In this document: piece by piece, positions 1 through 8,497 of the stretch
How positions within the stretch are numbered: the first letter of the stretch is position 1
Layout: the number at the start of each line of letters is the position of its first letter
Origin: an uncultured Gemmatimonadota bacterium
GTDB taxonomy: Bacteria > Gemmatimonadota > Gemmatimonadetes > Gemmatimonadales > Gemmatimonadaceae
Length of the DNA: 15,999 nt
Assembly: GCA_946479895.1 (NCBI GenBank)
Contig: CAMLHT010000060.1
Location: 1 to 15,999 of the forward strand
Direction of reading: 5' to 3'
Notes under the pieces: generated by a model
What the model was told of the DNA's origin: nothing
What the model saw: only the letters and a program-made list of their open reading frames with translations
The model's database searches: none
Program-made: the position numbers and the translations under genes

Positions 1-1
1 T

Positions 2-81
2 CCACTGACCCACCGATCCACTGACCCACCGATCCACCGATCCACCGATCCACCGATCCACCGATCCACCGACCCACTGAT
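2..81. repeat. 8-bp tandem repeat, ten copies
   Basis: Ten uninterrupted octamers of the form CCAC(C/T)GA(C/T) fill this stretch. The commonest unit is CCACCGAT, with CCACTGAC, CCACCGAC and CCACTGAT as variants at the two edges. The array starts at the window edge, so it may continue to the left. No open reading frame or promoter is evident in it. An 8-bp period is not a multiple of three, so it is most likely a non-coding variable-number repeat between genes. Confidence 0.9.
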
Positions 82-319
82 CTGGCAGCCTCCCCGCCAA
101 CCGAGCGCAAGCGGCACTTGCTTTCCCTGCCACCGTGGCCTGAAAGACGGGTACGAATCGGGCTTCCCGATTTGGTCGCCAAGCGCGCCAGCCACTGATA
201 AGTTCTGGCGCCCCACGGAGAAACGCCCGGTCCGACGGTGCTGGAATGGGGTGTGCGACTTGCCACACCTGCGCCGGCTCCTCGTTCGCGGCGTCGCTCA
301 TTTCACTACAGGGATTCAG
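82..319. other. lon upstream intergenic region
   Basis: There is no convincing gene in this 238-bp stretch. It holds a perfect 7-bp inverted repeat at 156-172, listed separately, and a small 5-bp one at 107-121 (GCAAG, CTTGC). A weak promoter-like pair can be drawn (TTGGTC at 172-177, GATAAG at 197-202), but the match is poor and the spacing long. No CIRCE element is present. The region must carry the lon promoter, but I cannot place it confidently. Confidence 0.5.
156..172. promoter_or_regulatory. 17-bp perfect palindrome upstream of lon
   Basis: AATCGGG and CCCGATT form a perfect 7-bp inverted repeat around the 3-nt loop CTT, about 150 bp upstream of the lon start. No T-tract follows on the plus strand, so it does not look like an intrinsic terminator. 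Its size and place would fit a dimeric repressor operator, or the end of an upstream transcript. Function is inference only. Confidence 0.35.
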
Positions 320-2944
320 ATGGCCACACGCCAGACCCTTCCCGTTCTGCCACTGCGCGGAACGGTCATTTTCCCGGGATTGACCGCGCCGATCGCCGCC
401 GGAAGGCCCGGGACACTGCGCGCGATCGAGTCCGCCCTCAAGGGAGATCGGCTCGTCTTCGCCGTCGCCCAGCGCGACAACACCGACGAGCCGACGCCGG
501 ACATCCTCTACTCGATGGGCGTCATCGCGCGCATCAGCCAGATCCAGCGCGGCCTGGGCGGCGTCCAGCTGCTGCTCCAGGGCGAGCAGCGCGCGACCTC
601 GCTCCACTATTCGACCGCCGACGGCTACCTCAGCGCGGTCGTGATGCCGGTCGAGGAGATGAACCCGCTCAACGAGAGCGACGCGGCCTTCATCGCCCTG
701 CACAAGGAGCTTCGCGACCGTGCCGCCGAGCTCGGTGAGCGCCGCGGCCTTCCCGAGGACGTCGTCCATCAGGTCCTCGATTCCGTCACCGAAGCCGGCA
801 AGTTCGCCGACCTCGTCGCCGGCTACATCGAGCTCACCCCGGCCGAAAAGCAGGGCCTGCTCGAGACGCTCAGCGTCGAGGAGCGGCTGCGCCGCGTCCT
901 CGTCCATGTCCAGCGCCAGATCGGCATGCTGGAGATGCAGGAGGAGATCAAGTCGCAGGTCCAGGAGGAGCTCGGCGATCGCCAGCGCGAGATGTACCTG
1001 CGCGAGCAGATGAAGGCGATCCAGAAGGAGCTCGGCGAGGACGACCAGTCGAAGGAAGTCAGCGAGCTCCGCGAGAAGCTCGAGAAGCTCGAGCTGCCGA
1101 AGGATGCCCGCACCGAAGTCGATCGCGAGCTCGCCCGCCTCGAGCGCTCGGGCCGCGAGTCCATGGAAGCCCAGGTCATCCGCACCTACCTGGAGTGGAT
1201 CGCCGAGCTGCCGTGGAACAAGCGGTCGGACGACAACCTCGACCTGAACCGCGCCCAGCAGGTGCTCGACGAGGATCACTACGGCCTGCCCGACGTGAAG
1301 GACCGGGTGCTCGAGTTCCTCGCCGTGCGTCAGCTGCGCGCGCAGCAGATGGCCGACGAGCTCACCCAGACGGGCGAGATGTCCATCGCCAAGCTCAAGG
1401 CGAACCAGGACGACGCGAACCCGCAGCTCCGCCAGAACAACGGCGAGGACCGGCCGATCACCGATGCGAAGGAGGCGAAGGCTCGCGCGATGGCGAAGGG
1501 CCCGATCACGCTCTTCGTCGGACCGCCGGGCGTCGGCAAGACGTCCATCGCCAAGTCCATCGCCCGCTCGCTCGGCCGTGAATACGTCCGCGTGGCGCTC
1601 GGCGGCGCGCGCGACGAGGCGGACATCCGCGGACATCGCCGCACGTACGTCGGCGCGATGCCGGGCCGCATCATCCAGGGGATGAAGCAGGCCGGCACCA
1701 AGAACCCCGTCTTCCTGCTGGACGAGGTGGACAAGCTGGGCGTGTCGTTCCAGGGGGATCCCTCGAGCGCGTTGCTCGAGGTCCTGGATCCGGCGCAGAA
1801 CGACAGCTTCACCGACCACTACCTGGGCGTGCCGTTCGACCTCAGCGAAGTGCTCTTCATCGCGACGGCCAACTTCATCCAGAACATCCCCGGCCCGCTC
1901 CTCGACCGCATGGAAGTCGTCGAGTTCGCCGGCTACACGGAGCAGGAGAAGGCGCAGATCGCGAAGAAGTACCTGATCCCGCGCCAGCTCGAGGATTCAG
2001 GACTCGGGAACCGCGATCTCGAGTTCACCGACGACGCCACGCTGGCGGTGATCAGCCAGTACACGCGCGAGAGCGGCGTGCGCCAGCTCGAGCGACAGAT
2101 CGGCGCCGTGGCCCGCAAGGTCGCGCGCAAGATCGCCGCGGGCGACGAGACGATCATCTCCGACAAGAAGATCGACGCCACCGAGGTCCGGCAGCTGCTC
2201 GGCCGTCCGAAGGTTCACCCGGAGCATGCGGCCGAGGAGAACGAGATCGGCGTAGCGACGGGGATGTACTACACCCCGGCGGGCGGCGACATCATGTTCG
2301 TCGAGGCGGCCATCCGCCGCCTGCACGGCAGCGGCACGCGCGTCAACGACGCCGAGTCGACGCAGGTCAGTGGCTGGGGCAACGTCTCGCTGATCCTCAC
2401 CGGACAGCTCGGTGACGTGATGAAGGAGTCCGCGCGCGCGGCGATGACCTACGCCACGACCCACGCGTCGTCGCTCCAGATTCCGGAGGACCGCCTCGGG
2501 TCGATCGAGGTGCACGTGCACGTGCCGGCGGGCGCGATTCCCAAGGACGGTCCCTCGGCGGGCACCACGATGTCCACGGCGCTGGTGAGCGCGATGAGCG
2601 GCCGGCCCGTTCGGCGCGACGTCGCGATGACCGGCGAGATCACGCTGCGCGGGCGGGTGCTGCCCATCGGCGGCCTGAAGGAGAAGGTGCTTGGCGCGCA
2701 CCGCGCGGGGATCAAGCACATCATCCTGCCCAAGGACAACGAGGCGGACGTGGACGACATCCCGGAGGAGGTGCGCAAGCTGCTCACCTTCCACGCCGTG
2801 AGCACGCTGGACGAGGTGTTCAACATCGCGCTGCTTCCGGCTCCCAACAGGACTCCATCAGAGACGGTGAAGCCGTCTCTGATGGAGGAGATGGAGGCCA
2901 CGAAGAGCACCGGTCGCGGCCATAAGAAGGCCGTCGCGACCTGA
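320..2944 (+). CDS. lon: ATP-dependent endopeptidase La (Lon protease)
   Basis: This is a cytoplasmic AAA+ serine protease that degrades misfolded and short-lived regulatory proteins. The 874-residue product has the full bacterial (LonA) layout. The N-terminal substrate-binding domain covers about residues 5-205 and begins with the typical LPVLPLRGTVIFPG start. A charged coiled-coil region follows, then the AAA+ domain with Walker A GPPGVGKT at 401-408 and Walker B DEVDK at 468-472. The C-terminal protease domain has its catalytic dyad at Ser746 (in PKDGPSAG) and Lys789 (in GGLKEK). It is longer than E. coli Lon (784 aa), partly because of about 45 extra residues just before the Walker A strand and partly because of a longer tail. 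I chose ATG 320 because AGGGA sits 6 nt upstream and the family N-terminus starts there; a GTG at 251 would add 23 unrelated residues. It is transcribed alone and ends at the terminator 2965-3000. Confidence 0.97.
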   Translation: MATRQTLPVLPLRGTVIFPGLTAPIAAGRPGTLRAIESALKGDRLVFAVAQRDNTDEPTPDILYSMGVIARISQIQRGLGGVQLLLQGEQRATSLHYSTADGYLSAVVMPVEEMNPLNESDAAFIALHKELRDRAAELGERRGLPEDVVHQVLDSVTEAGKFADLVAGYIELTPAEKQGLLETLSVEERLRRVLVHVQRQIGMLEMQEEIKSQVQEELGDRQREMYLREQMKAIQKELGEDDQSKEVSELREKLEKLELPKDARTEVDRELARLERSGRESMEAQVIRTYLEWIAELPWNKRSDDNLDLNRAQQVLDEDHYGLPDVKDRVLEFLAVRQLRAQQMADELTQTGEMSIAKLKANQDDANPQLRQNNGEDRPITDAKEAKARAMAKGPITLFVGPPGVGKTSIAKSIARSLGREYVRVALGGARDEADIRGHRRTYVGAMPGRIIQGMKQAGTKNPVFLLDEVDKLGVSFQGDPSSALLEVLDPAQNDSFTDHYLGVPFDLSEVLFIATANFIQNIPGPLLDRMEVVEFAGYTEQEKAQIAKKYLIPRQLEDSGLGNRDLEFTDDATLAVISQYTRESGVRQLERQIGAVARKVARKIAAGDETIISDKKIDATEVRQLLGRPKVHPEHAAEENEIGVATGMYYTPAGGDIMFVEAAIRRLHGSGTRVNDAESTQVSGWGNVSLILTGQLGDVMKESARAAMTYATTHASSLQIPEDRLGSIEVHVHVPAGAIPKDGPSAGTTMSTALVSAMSGRPVRRDVAMTGEITLRGRVLPIGGLKEKVLGAHRAGIKHIILPKDNEADVDDIPEEVRKLLTFHAVSTLDEVFNIALLPAPNRTPSETVKPSLMEEMEATKSTGRGHKKAVAT
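2853..2887 (+). repeat. Perfect 15-bp inverted repeat inside lon
   Basis: CTCCATCAGAGACGG (2853-2867) and CCGTCTCTGATGGAG (2873-2887) are exact reverse complements around the 5-nt loop TGAAG. They lie within the codons for lon residues 845-856, in the non-conserved C-terminal tail after the protease domain. RNA of either strand could form a very stable hairpin. There is no T-tract, so it is not a classical terminator. It could be a palindromic repeat inserted in frame, an mRNA 3'-end stabiliser or an RNase site. Confidence 0.9.
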
Positions 2945-2964
2945 GCTCCCCCACGGATGGGAAG

Positions 2965-3000
2965 AAGACGGCGCCGGTTCAGTGGCGCCGTCTTTTTCTT
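2965..3000 (+). terminator. Intrinsic terminator of lon, probably bidirectional
   Basis: A perfect 11-bp stem (AAGACGGCGCC at 2965-2975, GGCGCCGTCTT at 2984-2994) with an 8-nt loop is followed by TTTTTCTT. It lies 20 nt after the lon stop. On the minus strand the same stem is followed by CTTCCC, a weaker T/C-rich tail. It may therefore also end the converging cco operon, whose last gene stops 29 nt away. Confidence 0.92.
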
Positions 3001-3023
3001 GTTCGAGAGAGAGAAACGACCTG

Positions 3024-4777
3024 CTACCGCGGCAGGTCGGCGCGGGGAGCGAGTCCCGAACTCATCATCGGGAAGTGAACCGTGAACCTGGTGCCGGTGC
3101 CCCGGGCGCTCTGCACCGTGATGGCGCCGCCGGACTGCTTGACGATCCCGAGCACAGTCGCGAGTCCCAGCCCGGTTCCCATCTGCCCCTTCGTGGTGAA
3201 GAACGGCTCGAAGATGCGCGCGGTGGTCTCGGGGTCCATCCCGACTCCGGTATCGGCGACCTCCAGGGTGACGTACTCTCCGGGCGGAAGCGTCGCATCG
3301 ACGGTCATCACCGGCTTCGATGCCTTCACGCAATCGGTTCGAATGGTGAGGGTCCCGCCCGCGGGCATCGCATCGCGCGCGTTCAGGCAGAGGTTCATCA
3401 ACACCTGATGCAACTGCGTGACGTCCGCCGTCACTTCACAGGGCCCATCGTGCAGGTCGAGGACGATCTCGATGTCTTCGCGGATGAGCCGGCGAAGCAA
3501 CCGGTCGGTGTCCGAGACGATCGTGTTCAGGTCGGTCCGGACCGGCGCGAGGACCTGCTGGCGCCCGAAGGCGAGCAACTGCCTGGTCAGTGCGGCGGCT
3601 TTCGCTGCCGCAGCTTCGATCTCACGCGCGCTCGACGCCATCTCGGAGCCGTTCGCCGCGTTCGCGAGGATGGACGAGGCCTCGGCCATGATGACCGTGA
3701 GGATGTTGTTGAAGTCATGGGCCACCCCGCCCGCAAGGCGCCGATCATCTCGGCGGTGGTCCAGCCGTACAGCCGCTCCGCGGCGGGGTTCCAGATCGTG
3801 CAGCGCCACTGGAGATCCGTGCCGATGATGGCGAGGGGCGAAGCATCGAACAGCGCTTTCAGATAACTGAGCGAGCGCTCGAGATCCTGTTCCGCGCGGA
3901 CCCGGGCGGTGACGTCCCGCACGGTACCCTGGACGCCGGCCACCCTGCCCGCCTCGTCGTGGTAGTGCTTCGCGTTCACCTCACCGAGGAATGTGCGTCC
4001 CCGCAATGTCCGAAACATCACGGTGGCATCGGTGACCTCACTCCCCGACGCGAGCCGCTGCAGGATCACGTCGCGGTCGGCGAGGTCCACGTAGATGTCG
4101 CGCACGTTCACCCGCCTCATGTCCGCGGCTGACCCATCGAAAAGCCGGAGTGCGGCGGGATTGGCATCGATGATCAGCCCATCCGTGTTGGTGAAGAAGA
4201 TGGCGTCGTGCGCGTTCTCGAACAGGAGGCGGAAGCGACCAGTGCTCTCCAGCAGGCGGGCACGGGCTTCGGCGATCGGGCGGAGGTCCTCAACTGTCGA
4301 GAAGATGACCCGCGTGCCGTTGGGCAGGGTGAAGAACTCCGCGTGCACGCGAGTTGGAATGGCCTCGCCGCGCGCCGTCCTGAACTTCATGATCTCTCCG
4401 TCGAGCGTGCCCTTGCTCGCGAGGCGCGACAGGAAACTGCTGCGCTCCTGAGGCTTCTCGTAGAGATCGTCGGCGCTACGGTTTCGCAGGTCCTCGCGGT
4501 TGTAACCTGCCAGCTCTGCGGCGGCGCGGTTGCAGTCGAGAACCTCGCCACCCGCCGACGTCACCACCATCGCCAACGGCGCCGCCTCGAATGCCAGGCG
4601 GAGCTTCTCCGGCGACTCCATGGCAAGAGTGGTGAGGTCAGACACGTTGGTTTCCACCGTGTTGCCCGGGCTCGGGTGAAAGAGGGTCACCCCCTCACGG
4701 TCGCCCGGGACAGGGGCGCCGCCATCGGGGGATCCGCCCCGCACCGGGTGAGGAGTTCCCCGATCAGTCGTCGTCAT
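3024..4777 (-). pseudogene. PAS-domain sensor histidine kinase, disrupted by deletion and frameshift
   Basis: This hybrid of two reading frames once encoded a soluble multi-PAS sensor kinase. Frame one (4777 down to about 3742) gives PAS domains at about residues 57-165 and 180-295 and the start of a third PAS from about 303, ending at YGWTTAEMIG. The sequence then continues in another frame (about 3745 to the TAG at 3024) with RLAGGVAHDFNN, the H-box of the HisKA family (His codon complementary to 3717-3719). After it come the N-box LMNLCLNARDAM, G1 box ADTGVGMD, F-box FEPFFTTKG and G2 box GTGLGLA. The end of PAS3 and the linker helix, usually about 100 residues, are missing. No transmembrane segment is seen. 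The ATG at 4777 overlaps ccoS by 14 bp but has no clear ribosome site; ATG 4621 (MESPEK) is an alternative. As last gene of the cco operon it was probably a redox or oxygen sensor for it (inference). Read as drawn it gives a 396-residue product without kinase activity, unless the junction is an assembly error. Confidence 0.85.
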
Positions 4778-4904
4778 GGAGAACCCGCACGGCCGGTGTG
4801 TCCAGATCGTCCATCTGTCCGCTCCGGGCCGACCAGATGAAGGCCGCGACCGCGGCGGCCACGATCACGAGGGCGAGCGGGAGCACGATGTAGAGGACGC
4901 TCAT
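4764..4904 (-). CDS. ccoS: cbb3-type oxidase assembly protein CcoS
   Basis: This is a 46-residue single-pass membrane protein needed for insertion of heme and copper cofactors into cbb3 oxidase. The N-terminal transmembrane helix covers about residues 3-25 and is followed by the family signature [17 protein letters not shown], matching the usual FxWAxxxGQfDDLxxPa. An acidic tail (HDDD) ends it. Its ATG overlaps the ccoI stop as ATGA (4901-4904), so it is probably translated by coupling. The downstream kinase reading frame overlaps its last 14 bp. Confidence 0.93.
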   Translation of the reverse strand: MSVLYIVLPLALVIVAAAVAAFIWSARSGQMDDLDTPAVRVLHDDD

Positions 4905-7351
4905 GCGCGCTCCCGGGCGAAGGATCGGCCGTACCAGGATCCCATGACGACCGTGAGCGAGCTGACCGGCATCAGGATCGCCGCGACGAGCGGGGTCAGT
5001 GCCCCCATGATGGCCAGGGAAGCGCCGGCGACGTTGTAGGCGATGGAGAAGGTGATGTTCGAGCGGATGACGCGCATCGCGCCCGTCGCTCCCTCGGTCA
5101 GCTCGACCAGCGGGGCCAGGCCGGGGCGCGTCAGGTAGACGTCGGCCGCCGAAAGGCACGCCTCGGCTCCTCCGTGGACGCCGATGCCGACGTGCGCCGC
5201 CGCGATCGCCGCCGCGTCGTTCACGCCGTCGCCGACCATCACGACGTGCTCGCCGCGTGCCCGCAGCGACCGGACGTACGCGAGCTTGTCCTCGGGCGTC
5301 GCTTCACCGATCGCGTCGCCCTCGCCGAATCCGAGCCATTCCGCGACCGATTCGACGACTTCCCGCGCGTCACCACTGAGCAACACCGTGCGCCAGCCGC
5401 GATCGCGGAGCGCGCGCAGCGAGCGCAGCGCGTCGGCGCGCACGACGTCGCCCAGGCCCGCGACGGCCACGAGCTCTCCATCCACGGCGACGTACACCGG
5501 CGTGAGCGCCCGGTCCATCGCGCCGAGCGCGGCGCGAATGCCCGGGCCCTCGTGTGTGCTGGCCGCGCCAACGAACCGCGACGAGCCCACCCGGACGCGA
5601 CGGCCGCCGACGATTCCCTCGAGCCCTCCACCCACCACGTGACGCGCGTCGGCCACGGGCAACGTCGCGGTGTCCGGCCACGCACGGCGGAAGCCAGCCG
5701 CCAGCGGATGGGACGATCCCTGCTCGAGCGACAGCACGAGCGGCTTCACCCAATCCGGCCCATGCCACTCAGCCAGCGCGATGACGCCTTCGGTGACCGT
5801 CCCGGTCTTGTCGAGCACGAGGGTGCCCGGCCGCGACAGCAGCTCGAGCGCGTCTCCGCCCTTGACCAGCATGCCACGTCGGGCCGCCCGGCCATTCGCC
5901 ACGGTGATCGCGAGCGGCGTGGCCAGCGCGAGCGCGCAGGGGCACGTCACGATGAGGAGGGCGATGGCGTCGTCGAGGGCGCGGTCGGGCGCGACGCTGA
6001 GCCTCACGATGAAGAGCGCCGCGGCCGCCGTCAGCACGACGGCCACGAACCATCCGGCCATGCGGTCCGCCAGCAGCACCACCGGAGCGCGGCGGCGCGC
6101 GCTCTCCTCCACCTGGCGAAGCAGCCTGGCGATGCGGCTCGACTCCCCTGCTTCCTCGACGCGGACGCGGACCGGCGCCGTGAGGTTCAGGGTCCCCGCA
6201 TGGACCCGATCGGCCGGGCGAATGCTCACCGGGCGGGACTCGCCCGTCAGGAGTGCGAGGTTCGCGGCGGACGTCCCGCTCGTGATGACCCCGTCCGCTC
6301 CGAAAGTCTCGCCCGCACGCACGTCCATGATCATTCCCGGCAGCAGGGCGTCCGTCGGCACTTCACGGGTGACCTCTCCCTCGACGATGCGCGTCGTGAC
6401 GGGCGCGATCGCGTTCAGCAGCTCGGCCGAATCGGCCGCCATGCGCTGGCCGCGCTGCTGGAGGAAGCGGCCGACGAGCAGCAGCAGGATGAGGACGGAA
6501 AGTCCGTCGAAGAAGATCGGACCCGAGTCGCGGATGGTGTTCACCGCCCCGCTCACGAGGCCCGCGGTGAGGGCGATGGCGATCGGCAGGTCCATGTGCA
6601 GCGCCCGCGCCCGCAGCGCGCCGAGCGCGCCACTGAAGAACACGCGTCCGGGCCATACGAAGGCCGGAATCACGAGCGCGAAGCTCGTCCACCGGAAGAA
6701 GCGCGTGATCGCCGGATCCATGCCGTTTGCCTCCCCCGCATAGAGCGCGAGCGCGGCGAGCATGATGTTGATGGCGATGGCGCCGGCGATGCCGATCCGC
6801 GTGAGCATCGCGCGGTCCTCGCGCTTCCGCATCGCGTCGCGGGCGACCCCGCGGTATGGATGCGGCGGATAGCCGAGCTGGTCGAGGCTGCGCGCGATCG
6901 CCGACAGCGACACCGCCCCGTCGTCCCATTCGACGACCGCCAGCGAGCGCCGGATGTCCAGCTCTGCCCGGGCGACACCCGGCAGCACGATCGGCATGCG
7001 CTCGACGAGCCAGACGCACGACGCGCAGTGCACGGCCTCGAGGTAGAGCTCCATCCGCGCGAGGCCACTTTCGGTGCGCGTGACATATCGGTCGGCGAAC
7101 GCCGGATGGTCGAACTCCTCGTAGCCGCGGCCCGTGCTCCGGACGGGAGCTTCACGCCGATCCGCGAAGCGGTAGTACCGGGTGAGGCCGTGCTCGTGGA
7201 GAATGGTGAATGCCGCGCGACAACCCGTGCAGCAGAACTGGTCGCCCCCGTCGCCGTCGAGAAAGCCGGGCGGAACGGGCAGGCCGCAGTGCGCGCAGGC
7301 GACGTCAGCCGCGGCATCGGTGGCGGCGCTGCGAAGGGCTTCAGTGGCCAT
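4901..7351 (-). CDS. ccoI: Copper-translocating P1B-type ATPase CcoI (FixI)
   Basis: This 816-residue inner-membrane copper pump supplies Cu for the CuB centre of cbb3 oxidase. It opens with the cysteine-rich FixI-type metal-binding module (C19AHC22 and FCCTGC at 39-44). A heavy-metal-associated domain follows, with CASC at 109-112. Next come transmembrane helices, the translocation motif CPC at 470-472 in [13 protein letters not shown], the phosphorylation motif DKTGT with Asp514, and the hinge GDGVND near residue 710. All are characteristic of CcoI/CopA-type ATPases. The double Cys-rich N-terminus and neighbouring ccoS favour CcoI over a detoxifying CopA. The ATG at 7351 overlaps the end of the preceding TauE/SafE gene by 11 bp, and the stop overlaps ccoS. 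Confidence 0.96.
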   Translation of the reverse strand: MATEALRSAATDAAADVACAHCGLPVPPGFLDGDGGDQFCCTGCRAAFTILHEHGLTRYYRFADRREAPVRSTGRGYEEFDHPAFADRYVTRTESGLARMELYLEAVHCASCVWLVERMPIVLPGVARAELDIRRSLAVVEWDDGAVSLSAIARSLDQLGYPPHPYRGVARDAMRKREDRAMLTRIGIAGAIAINIMLAALALYAGEANGMDPAITRFFRWTSFALVIPAFVWPGRVFFSGALGALRARALHMDLPIAIALTAGLVSGAVNTIRDSGPIFFDGLSVLILLLLVGRFLQQRGQRMAADSAELLNAIAPVTTRIVEGEVTREVPTDALLPGMIMDVRAGETFGADGVITSGTSAANLALLTGESRPVSIRPADRVHAGTLNLTAPVRVRVEEAGESSRIARLLRQVEESARRRAPVVLLADRMAGWFVAVVLTAAAALFIVRLSVAPDRALDDAIALLIVTCPCALALATPLAITVANGRAARRGMLVKGGDALELLSRPGTLVLDKTGTVTEGVIALAEWHGPDWVKPLVLSLEQGSSHPLAAGFRRAWPDTATLPVADARHVVGGGLEGIVGGRRVRVGSSRFVGAASTHEGPGIRAALGAMDRALTPVYVAVDGELVAVAGLGDVVRADALRSLRALRDRGWRTVLLSGDAREVVESVAEWLGFGEGDAIGEATPEDKLAYVRSLRARGEHVVMVGDGVNDAAAIAAAHVGIGVHGGAEACLSAADVYLTRPGLAPLVELTEGATGAMRVIRSNITFSIAYNVAGASLAIMGALTPLVAAILMPVSSLTVVMGSWYGRSFARERA

Positions 7352-8021
7352 GCGGAACCGTCACCGTCATCGCGAGTCGCCCGGTCAGCGCCAGCATGCC
7401 GATCACCGCCACCGCCACCGCACTCACGACCGGAAGCCGGCGGCGAAGAGGGCCGAACAGCCGCTGCGCCCCGAAGCCGACGGCGAGCATGGCCGGCAGG
7501 GTACCGGCCCAGAACACGAGCATCACCAGCGCTCCGTCGAGCGGCCTTCCCGTCGTGCCCGCGGCAGCCACGAAGACGTACAGCCAGCCACAGGGCAGCA
7601 GCGACGTGAGCAGCCCCATCGCCAGCGCGCGTGTCGCCACTGAACGGCCGCGCAGTCGTTCGAGGGCGTCGCCGATCCAGTCCTGGAGCCCTCGCTGCAG
7701 TGCGCTCCCCTGGCGCAACCGCACTCCGGCCGCGGCGAGGATTCCGGTCAGTCCCCACAGGATCATCATCGCGCCGCCGACCACGGTCGCACCCCGGGCA
7801 ATGCCGGCAACGGCGCCGAGATGCGTCACCCCGGCGCCGAGTGCGCCAGCCACGGTCCCGAGCGCGAGGTACGACGCGAGCCTGCCCCCGTTGTAGAGCA
7901 GATGCCCGCGCAGCGCCCGCGATTCCGGCGCATAGAAGCACACGAAGCCGCCGCACATGGCGGCGCAGTGGGCGCTCCCGAGGAGACTCGCCGCAAGGAG
8001 GCCCGCCAGCGTGCCGGTCAT
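7341..8021 (-). CDS. TauE/SafE-family (DsbD_2-like) membrane protein of the cco cluster
   Basis: This 226-residue polytopic membrane protein has about six hydrophobic segments. Its two marker motifs are AHCAAMCGGF at about residues 17-26 and LLPCGWLYVF around Cys144. They identify the sulfite-exporter TauE/SafE family branch (DsbD transmembrane-like fold) that is regularly found between ccoH and ccoI in other genomes. The paired, membrane-facing cysteines and the location suggest a role in copper delivery or thiol redox during cbb3 maturation. A sulfite transport role is not supported here. The start ATG 8021 overlaps the ccoH stop as ATGA. The upstream in-frame extension to 8519 lies wholly in ccoH and is not real. 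Confidence 0.88.
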   Translation of the reverse strand: MTGTLAGLLAASLLGSAHCAAMCGGFVCFYAPESRALRGHLLYNGGRLASYLALGTVAGALGAGVTHLGAVAGIARGATVVGGAMMILWGLTGILAAAGVRLRQGSALQRGLQDWIGDALERLRGRSVATRALAMGLLTSLLPCGWLYVFVAAAGTTGRPLDGALVMLVFWAGTLPAMLAVGFGAQRLFGPLRRRLPVVSAVAVAVIGMLALTGRLAMTVTVPHGH

Positions 8022-8497
8022 TCGGGCGCCGGTGGTGCCTGGGTTCGCGTGCTGGCGATGAAGCGCTCGGCGCCCCGCACGGCCTCGACGCGGACCTCCC
8101 ACTCTCCCGCGTGACCGATCGCAATCGGCCCGACGTAGGTACCGGGACTCCGCTCCACGAGCTCGGCCCTCAGGATGTCGTTCGCCCGGGCGTTGAACCG
8201 CGCATTCACCCTGACCGTCGCCCCGGCGATCGGCCGTCCCGCCGAGTCGCTCAGCATCACCGCCACCGATCCGATGCCGTCGCCGCGGGCAAGGTGGCTC
8301 ATCGCCGTCCACTGCAACGCGGCGCTTCGCCGCTCCTGCTCCATCGTGGAGTCGAAGCCAACGGCGCGGCGATAGTAGTCCGGCTCGATCGCGAATGCGG
8401 GATCGTCGGACGCGACTCGCATCATCATCAGGTTGCCCGCGGCAAATGCGAGCAGCACCACGGTGATGCCGACCGGCCAGGCATGTGGGCGTTTCAT
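8018..8497 (-). CDS. ccoH: cbb3 oxidase assembly protein CcoH (FixH)
   Basis: This 159-residue protein has one N-terminal membrane anchor (about residues 8-27, after MKRPHAWP) and a periplasmic beta-rich domain. The stretch DPAFAIEPDYYRRAVGFD matches the FixH signature with its conserved acidic and YY residues. The domain then ends in an Ig-like segment (GTYVGPIAIGHAGEWEVRVEAVRG), as is usual for FixH. It helps stabilise the oxidase core subunits during assembly. The ATG overlaps the ccoG stop as ATGA (8494-8497), and the stop overlaps the next gene in the same way. Confidence 0.9.
   Translation of the reverse strand: MKRPHAWPVGITVVLLAFAAGNLMMMRVASDDPAFAIEPDYYRRAVGFDSTMEQERRSAALQWTAMSHLARGDGIGSVAVMLSDSAGRPIAGATVRVNARFNARANDILRAELVERSPGTYVGPIAIGHAGEWEVRVEAVRGAERFIASTRTQAPPAPE

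Noticed and set aside
2..81. CRISPR array
   Set aside because: The units are 8 bp and contiguous, with no spacers.
139..173. Sigma-32-type promoter for lon (CCTGAAA ... CCCGATTT)
   Set aside because: The spacer is 20 nt, longer than usual, and the second element overlaps the palindrome. Not strong enough to annotate.
3587..3741. C-terminal extension of the kinase N-terminal fragment
   Set aside because: The 50 residues after the junction are Arg/Ser/Pro-rich out-of-frame translation of the conserved H-box region.
5174..7609. 811-codon plus-strand open frame
   Set aside because: It is antisense to ccoI, which carries all family motifs. The product is Arg/Ala/His-rich without a recognisable domain.
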